From the NCBI RefSeq assembly GCF_001189295.1, contig NZ_CP012159.1, positions 2,184,001 to 2,248,000 on the forward strand: 64,000 nucleotides of DNA, written 5' to 3'. Below are positions 59,250-64,000 of the stretch, piece by piece. The DNA is from Chondromyces crocatus. GTDB lineage: Bacteria; Myxococcota_A; Polyangia; Polyangiales; Polyangiaceae. Every line of letters starts with the position of its first letter. The first letter of the stretch is position 1. The notes under the pieces are model-generated. The model was not told the DNA's origin. It ran no database searches and saw nothing but the letters and a program-made list of their open reading frames with translations. The position numbers were made by a program, and so were the translations under genes.

Positions 59250-60818
59250 ATGCGCCTCGGCATCGATTTTGGAACCACCCGCACCGTCGTCGCTTGCAGC
59301 GATCGGGGCAACTACCCGGTCCTGAGCTTCCAGGACGAGAGCGGCAACCCCGTCGACTGGTATCCCTCGGTCATCGCCGAGCGCCGCGGCGAGCTGCGGT
59401 TCGGGTTCGACGCCCTCGAGGTCGCTGCCGATCCCGAGTGGACCGTCCTCCGCTCGTTCAAGCGCCTCCTCTCGGGCCCGCGCACCTCCCCGGACTTCCA
59501 GGTCGAGCTCGGCAGCACCACCCTCTCCGGCGTCGAACTCATCGCCCGCTTCCTCGGCTCCTTGCGCGAAGCCATCCTGACCCGTTCCAACCGCCCGTCC
59601 GTCAAGCGGGACGAGCAGCTCGTCGCCGTCGTCGCCACCCCGGCCAATGCCCACGGCGCGCAGCGCTTCATCACCCTCGACGCCTTCCACCGCGCCGGCT
59701 TCGAGGTCACCGCCCTGCTCAACGAGCCCTCGGCGGCCGGCTTCGAGTACAGCCACCGCTACCACAACACCCTCACCTCCCGCCGTGAGCACATCGTGGT
59801 CTACGACCTCGGCGGTGGCACCTTCGACGCCTCCCTCGTTCACATCACGGGGCGCCGCCATGAAGCGATTGCCACCTCCGGTTCCTCTCAGCTCGGCGGC
59901 GACGACTTCGACGCTGCGCTCGTCCACCTGATTCTGGAGCAGGTCGGCCTCACCCGCGGCGGCCTCCCCCACCGCGCCCTGGCGCTGCTCGTCGAGCAGT
60001 GCCGCGAAGCCAAGGAGCGCCTCAACCCCAGCTCCCGCCGCATCGTCATCGACCTGGAGAGCTGCCTCGGCGACCTCGCCCCTGCCCCCGAGGTCACCGC
60101 CTCCGTCGCCGACTACTACGACCGCTGCCTCCCCCTCGTGCAGCGCAGCATCGAGGCCATGCACCCCGTCATGGCCCACCTCGAAGCCAAGAGCCGCACC
60201 GACGACGCCCTCACCGAGCTGGCCGGCATCTACGTCGTCGGCGGCGCCAGCTCCTTGCCCGTCGTCGGCCGCGTCCTGCGCGAGGTCTTCGGCCGCCGCG
60301 TCCACCGCTCCCCGTACCCTTCCGCCGCCGTCGCCATCGGCCTCGCCATCGCCGTCGACGACGACGCCGGCTTCGAACTCTCCGACCGCCTCTCCCGCCA
60401 CTTCGGCGTCTTCCGCGAGAGCGACAGCGGCCGCGACGTCGTCTTCGACCCCATCTTTGGCCGCGACGCCCGCGTCCCGGGCCGTCACGACCCCGCCACC
60501 GTCCACCGCCGCGTCTACCGCGCGGCCCACAACGTCGGCCGCTACCGCTTCGTCGAGTGCGGCGACCTCGACCCCCAGGGCGTCCCCCACGGCGAGATCA
60601 CCGCCTTCGACGCCGTCTACTTCCCCTTCGACCGCAACGCCCGCAACCCGGGCACCCGCCTCGCCGACGTCCCCGTCCAGCGCCTGCCTGGCGACGGCCC
60701 CCTCATCCAGGAGGAGTACGCCATCACCAAGCACGGCCTGGTCCGCCTCACCATCACCGACCTCGAAGCCGGCTACCAGCGCGCCTACGACGTCGGCGCC
60801 GCCCCTTCGGCCTCCTGA
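59250..60818 (+). CDS. Hsp70-family ATPase, solo, not DnaK/HscA
   Basis: This 522-residue protein has the Hsp70 nucleotide-binding domain (GIDFGTTRTVVA near 4-15, [17 protein letters not shown] near 184-200, IYVVGGASSLPVVGRVLREVFG near 330). A shortened C-terminal beta region (about 390-510) without a clear helical lid replaces the usual substrate domain. It lacks J-protein or GrpE neighbours. Proteins of this kind are divergent chaperone-like ATPases of unknown clients. The ATG at 59250 is directly before the conserved motif. It converges on the lipoprotein gene at 60931-61857. Confidence 0.88.
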   Translation: MRLGIDFGTTRTVVACSDRGNYPVLSFQDESGNPVDWYPSVIAERRGELRFGFDALEVAADPEWTVLRSFKRLLSGPRTSPDFQVELGSTTLSGVELIARFLGSLREAILTRSNRPSVKRDEQLVAVVATPANAHGAQRFITLDAFHRAGFEVTALLNEPSAAGFEYSHRYHNTLTSRREHIVVYDLGGGTFDASLVHITGRRHEAIATSGSSQLGGDDFDAALVHLILEQVGLTRGGLPHRALALLVEQCREAKERLNPSSRRIVIDLESCLGDLAPAPEVTASVADYYDRCLPLVQRSIEAMHPVMAHLEAKSRTDDALTELAGIYVVGGASSLPVVGRVLREVFGRRVHRSPYPSAAVAIGLAIAVDDDAGFELSDRLSRHFGVFRESDSGRDVVFDPIFGRDARVPGRHDPATVHRRVYRAAHNVGRYRFVECGDLDPQGVPHGEITAFDAVYFPFDRNARNPGTRLADVPVQRLPGDGPLIQEEYAITKHGLVRLTITDLEAGYQRAYDVGAAPSAS

Positions 60819-60930
60819 ACCCTCCAGCGTCGTTTCTGCGCGCCTACGAGCCTGGGCGCCGTCTCATCGCGCCTGCGACGCCAGCGCCGCCCGCAGCGCG
60901 CCCGCGAGGTCGGCGCCGCCCCACGCATCC

Positions 60931-61857
60931 TCACGGCCCCAGCACCACCTCCATGTTCAGCATCCGGCTGTCCATCACGGGAGACCCGAGCAGCGCACCC
61001 GTCGTCGTGTCGAGCGTGAACAGCCGCAGCTCGCTGTCGGCCCACGAGCTCCCGGTCTGGTAGATCGTGCCCGCCACGGGATCGAGCGCGCTCACCCCCG
61101 GCTCGAGAAGCTCCATCCCCGGGATGTCGGCGATGAACGTCGTCGCGCCCGTCTGCGGGTTCACCTCCCGCAGCTCCTCCCGCGTACCCGTCCAGAAGAA
61201 CCCCAGCACCCGACCATCGCCGTCGACCTCGATGTTCACCACGTCCGCATCCAGCCGCGGACTGTGCAGCAACGCGCCCGTCAGCATGTCGATCGCGAAC
61301 AGCCGGATCCCCTTGTCCGTCGCCTCGGTCCCGAGCTGGTAGTAGATGCCCGCCCCGAGATCTGCCGTGCTCATCCCCGGACGCAGCCAGTTCAGTTCGG
61401 GCACCACCGAGATGACCGTGCTTGCCCCCGTCACCGGATCGATCGCCCGCAGTTCTTCTTCCGACCCGTTCCAGTGCAGCCCGAGCACGTGCCCGAGCGG
61501 ATCCACCTCGATCGACGCGACCCGGATGTCGAGCGGCACCACCCGCACCACCTGCCCCGTCGCCGCATCCAGGGTGATCAGCGCATCCCCGCTTCCCTGG
61601 AGTCCCACCTGGTAGATGTGACCGCTCAACGGGTCCAGGGCCGAGATGCCGTAACCCACCCCATCGGCGCCCGTCAGGCTCCCCATCAGCGTCGACGACC
61701 CCGTGAGCGGCGCCATCTCGCGCAGCTCCCACCCGGCGTTGACGCCCAGCGAGTGCAGCCCGATCAGAGCGCCCGACGTCGCGCTGCCTCCGTTGGACGA
61801 GCCGTTGCACCCCGTGCAGACCAGCGCGATGGCCATCCCTGCTGCGATCGACCTCAT
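60931..61857 (-). CDS. Beta-propeller-like lipoprotein
   Basis: This 308-residue protein has a clear lipobox (LVCTGC, Cys17). About five repeats of the form ALDPLSGHIYQVG, TLDAATGQVVRVV, AIDPVTGASTVIS, AIDMLTGALLHSP and TLDTTTGALLGSP suggest a beta-propeller. GGAGGT lies six bases before the ATG. It lies 62 bases after the stop of the barrel-like gene on the same strand, so they may form an operon. A scaffold or binding role in the envelope is likely; no catalytic motif is seen. Confidence 0.82.
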   Translation of the reverse strand: MRSIAAGMAIALVCTGCNGSSNGGSATSGALIGLHSLGVNAGWELREMAPLTGSSTLMGSLTGADGVGYGISALDPLSGHIYQVGLQGSGDALITLDAATGQVVRVVPLDIRVASIEVDPLGHVLGLHWNGSEEELRAIDPVTGASTVISVVPELNWLRPGMSTADLGAGIYYQLGTEATDKGIRLFAIDMLTGALLHSPRLDADVVNIEVDGDGRVLGFFWTGTREELREVNPQTGATTFIADIPGMELLEPGVSALDPVAGTIYQTGSSWADSELRLFTLDTTTGALLGSPVMDSRMLNMEVVLGP

Positions 61858-61919
61858 CGAGCACCTCCGTGGGCCAGACTACCGTCCATCGACGGCCCCC
61901 GGAACCCGCTTCGAGCGCT

Positions 61920-62804
61920 TCACCACCCCGGCGCTTGCACCCCGACCATCACGTGCAAGCCCGCCTCGTGCAGCACCGCCCGGCCCGGGTCCAGCCGCTC
62001 CCCGCCGATGCTTGCGTGCCCCAGCACCACATGCGGCACCACGCCGAACGTGAACGCCACCTCCGGGCTCTTGCTGAACCCGACCCCCAGCGCCGCCGAC
62101 AACCGCGTCTCGTTCGACCGCGTGAACACCAGCACACCGCACGGCATGAACGGCGCCTCTTCCTGGCAATCCTCGTCCCCTGGCTGATCGACGATCGCGC
62201 TGTGCGAACTCGCCCCGTGGCTCACGTAGACATTCACGAGCGGCGCCAGCGACCCGAACCGCATGCTCGCATCCACCCCGACGCGCCCCCAGGGCCCCTG
62301 ACCCACGGCGCTGTAGTACCCCCCGCCGGAGAGCGTCACCGACAGCGGGTGCCCCCGATCCTCGTCGACCAGCCCGATGCGCGCCTCCCCACCCACCCGC
62401 TGAAACCCCACCGACGCCCCCGCCTCCAGCCACGACGTCAGCCCGTAGCGCAGCGCCACCTCCAGCGGCAGCGCCACCGAGAGGACCGTATCGACGATCG
62501 CATCGTCCTCCGGCACCTCCATCCCGCCCGTCGACTCCCGCCGCGCGCGCCCCCTGGCCGCCTCGTTCTCGGCGCCCAGCCACCCCGTCCCGAACGACCA
62601 CGCCGCGACGCCCGCGCTCACCCCGAACCCTCCCGCTGGCACCAGATCGGCCGTCCTCGGGCCGATGGCAGGACTGCACCCCGTCAGCGTCACCAGCGCC
62701 ATGCTCAGCGCCATGCTCAGCGCCATGCTCAGCGCCGTCCGCAGCGGACCCCACGCCAGCGGCTTGCTCCCGAGCCGCTGCGTGGAATGCCTCATGATCG
62801 GCAT
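61920..62804 (-). CDS. Envelope protein with repeat-containing signal peptide, beta-barrel-like
   Basis: This 294-residue protein has a signal whose hydrophobic core is a fourfold ALSM repeat (SMALSMALSMAL) and a possible lipobox LTGC near residue 43. The mature part alternates hydrophobic and polar residues with many Gly and aromatic residues (AGASVGFQRVGGEARIGL, VSAGVAAWSFGTGWLG), as in small outer-membrane barrels. It has one probable disulfide (DCQEEAPFMPCG). Start at 62804 or 62795. The 12-bp repeat in the signal may slip. Confidence 0.72.
   Translation of the reverse strand: MPIMRHSTQRLGSKPLAWGPLRTALSMALSMALSMALVTLTGCSPAIGPRTADLVPAGGFGVSAGVAAWSFGTGWLGAENEAARGRARRESTGGMEVPEDDAIVDTVLSVALPLEVALRYGLTSWLEAGASVGFQRVGGEARIGLVDEDRGHPLSVTLSGGGYYSAVGQGPWGRVGVDASMRFGSLAPLVNVYVSHGASSHSAIVDQPGDEDCQEEAPFMPCGVLVFTRSNETRLSAALGVGFSKSPEVAFTFGVVPHVVLGHASIGGERLDPGRAVLHEAGLHVMVGVQAPGW
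62695..62736 (-). repeat. 12-bp tandem repeat inside the signal peptide coding region
   Basis: AGCGCCATGCTC occurs three times (62695-62730) followed by a half copy. It codes for the repeated Ala-Leu-Ser-Met in the signal peptide of the 61920-62804 gene. The period is a multiple of three, so slippage would change signal length without shifting the frame. Confidence 0.85.
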
Positions 62805-62897
62805 CGTAGGGGAGCGCCGCGACCTCCCCCATCCACCCGCACGAAACCGTCGGCGTGCCTGCGGTCGTTGCGCTCATGCGTCCCGCGATCGCCCGAC

Positions 62898-62951
62898 AAA
62901 AAAAGGGGTCACCGACAGACGTCCCCCCCCGGTCGCGCCCGTCGGTGACCC
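62898..62951 (-). terminator. Intrinsic terminator of the 62995-63606 gene
   Basis: GGGTCACCGAC (62906-62916) and GTCGGTGACCC (62941-62951) form a perfect 11-bp stem. On the minus strand it is followed by seven Ts (62898-62904), the classic rho-independent layout. It ends the transcript from the upstream gene 44 bases after its stop, and insulates the barrel-like gene. Confidence 0.85.
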
Positions 62952-62994
62952 TACCGCCTCGTCGGCGGCGTCTGCTGAATCTTCTGGAGCGGCT

Positions 62995-63606
62995 TCAGCC
63001 CACCTGCGACGCAGGCTGCGGCTCCTCTTCCTCCCTCGTCGGCATGGCCCTCGTCGGCATGGCGCTCTCCGGCGCCTCGTCGGGGAGGCTCCCCTGGTTC
63101 TTCAGCCGGGTGACCCAGCTTCGCTTCGCTGGCGCCGCCTGGTAGCGAATGAGCGGCATCAGCGCGTCGAGGATGCCGCTTCGCTCGGGTGAGCGCCGCG
63201 CTCTCCGCTGCCCTTGCGCTGCGATCTCGCTGATGCGCCCGGCGATCTCGTGCCCGTGCGCGAGCGTCGTCTGCCGCAGCTTGTCGGCCATCCTTTCGGC
63301 CGCCTTGAAGAACCTCATTGCCCGACGGTGTTCCAGAATGAGGGCGCGCAGGTCGTCGATATCGTCGGGATGGAGACCTGCTTGCGCGATGTCGTCCGGG
63401 GTGAGGAGAAGGATGGCCTCCATCACCTCCTCTGCCTCGCCCCTCAGCTTGAGAATCTTGCTGCGATTCTCCACGTGAACCGCCTTGAGTAAGACGCCTC
63501 TGGCGTCGATGTGCATCTCGCCAACGTCGGGATCAGTCGGACCAGCCACCGCTCGCTCCTCCAGGTTGGGGATGGTGCCCTGGGCCGCGCCGCCCGGGTC
63601 ATCCAA
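62995..63606 (-). CDS. Coiled-coil protein of unknown function
   Basis: This protein of up to 203 residues is mostly helical. About residues 45-130 carry a long charged helix region (RSKILKLRGEAEEVMEAILL then HRRAMRFFKAAERMADKLRQ), and the C-terminus is polar with a short MPTRAMPTR duplication. It has no signal or membrane segment. The long start is TTG 63606; an ATG at 63516 would give 173 residues. A strong intrinsic terminator supports a real transcription unit. No family is recognised. Confidence 0.65.
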   Translation of the reverse strand: MDDPGGAAQGTIPNLEERAVAGPTDPDVGEMHIDARGVLLKAVHVENRSKILKLRGEAEEVMEAILLLTPDDIAQAGLHPDDIDDLRALILEHRRAMRFFKAAERMADKLRQTTLAHGHEIAGRISEIAAQGQRRARRSPERSGILDALMPLIRYQAAPAKRSWVTRLKNQGSLPDEAPESAMPTRAMPTREEEEPQPASQVG

Positions 63607-63863
63607 CGGGCCACCAATGTGAGCCGCGTCTGGCAGGTTGTAAATGGCGTCCCCTGCATTTCATGCCAGTGGCTTCGGCATACAAGATGCGTTGGGCCAC
63701 GTCCTGGGTGTGCGCTGTCGGAATTTCGACACCTGCCCCCGCGCGAGCGGTGGAACGCTGATTGCGTTACGAACTGGATTCGCGCCGGAATGGAATTGCC
63801 AGCGCGTCGCTCGGCCAATGCAATGAAGGGTGCACCGGCGGCCAGGTGGAGGAAGGTGCCGTG
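63607..63863. other. Intergenic region without recognised features
   Basis: I see no convincing gene or repeat here. The composition is less GC-rich than the flanking genes (for example GCATTTCATGCC near 63655), so it probably holds promoters for the minus-strand coiled-coil gene and the plus-strand gene at 63864. Confidence 0.4.
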
Positions 63864-64000
63864 ATGCCGCGGCGCGACGGGCGCGCTCCACGCAGCGTAA
63901 GTCTCCGAGAATTCTGGGAGATCGTTTCGGTCCACGGTGGCGGTGGCGCCGCCCGTGTCTCCGTGGGCAGCGAGGAGACGGGAGCTCGAACCGAGGACAC
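63864..64000 (+). CDS. Start of a gene running off the window (unknown product)
   Basis: An ATG at 63864 follows GGAGGAAGG by seven bases and opens a frame that stays open to the window end (45 codons). The product starts MPRRDGRAPRSVSLREFWEI. Nothing is recognised in the visible part. GTG 63861 is an equally possible start. Confidence 0.45.
   Translation, partial: MPRRDGRAPRSVSLREFWEIVSVHGGGGAARVSVGSEETGARTED

Noticed and set aside
63444-63935. A 163-codon minus-strand frame at the window end
   Set aside because: Composition is Arg/Pro/Ser-rich without motifs and it overlaps the better supported coiled-coil gene and the plus-strand start at 63864.

Overview
The window is high-GC DNA from a Gram-negative bacterium, most likely a myxobacterium of the Polyangiales type (Sorangium or Chondromyces relatives). 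This is inferred from gene content, not from a marker gene. The clues are many lipoproteins, an FG-GAP repeat protein with a MYXO-CTERM-like tail, MopE-type metal-binding repeats, a Ser/Thr kinase beside PEGA-like and Gly-rich lipoprotein genes, twin sigma-54-like promoters, GTG and TTG starts, and long antisense open frames typical of >65% GC genomes. No rRNA, tRNA, insertion sequence, phage or CRISPR array was seen.

Layout. 1-1119: end of a carbohydrate ABC transporter (two inner-membrane permeases). 1170-6897 (minus): a full iron-sulfur assembly operon in the order merR-like, iscS, iscU, iscA, hscB, hscA, fdx. It is headed by a MerR-family protein with a C-terminal Cys cluster rather than an Rrf2-type IscR. 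A sigma-70-like promoter and two dyad elements lie just upstream. 7139-8843: an HD-like protein and a small polyhydroxyalkanoate-system protein. 9040-13849: a CapD/FlaA1-type sugar dehydratase divergent from an O-antigen ligase/polymerase with a TPR tail. 14360-16913: a secreted bulb-lectin protein and an OPA-type transporter. 17013-22077 (minus): a little-known group with a 581-residue protein, a lipoprotein with one c-type heme motif, a possible clan-CD (caspase-like) protein and a small partner.

22548-26348 (plus): a CurA-type reductase, a split YeeE/YedE sulfur transporter, a lipoprotein and an alpha/beta-hydrolase lipoprotein. 26413-27787 (minus): a probable polymorphic toxin type 44 protein with an overlapping small accessory gene. 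28246-33250: an orphan lipoprotein, mismatch uracil-DNA glycosylase, glutathione S-transferase, an acyl-CoA desaturase, a 43-bp minisatellite and a Uma2-family nuclease. 33524-37797: a TonB-dependent receptor carrying its own TonB C-terminal-like domain, followed by two lipoproteins, one with an EF-hand. 37839-41225 (minus): the FG-GAP/CTERM surface protein. 41441-48723 (plus): Wzc-type tyrosine kinase, Wzy-type polymerase, Ser/Thr kinase, TPR/PEGA-like protein and MopE-type lipoprotein.

48748-52101: an AmpG-like transporter divergent from asparagine synthetase. 52141-56861: two tandemly duplicated cytochromes P450 divergent from an AtuA-type acyclic-terpene/acyl-CoA protein. 57189-59121: two paralogous DNRLRE lipoproteins, each behind a sigma-54-like promoter at the same distance from its start. 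59250-64000: a solo Hsp70-family ATPase, two envelope proteins, a coiled-coil protein with a strong terminator, and the start of a gene leaving the window.

The best candidates for new biology are the MerR-controlled isc operon, the caspase-like cluster, the orphan type 44 toxin, the 43-bp hairpin minisatellite and the twin sigma-54-like promoters.
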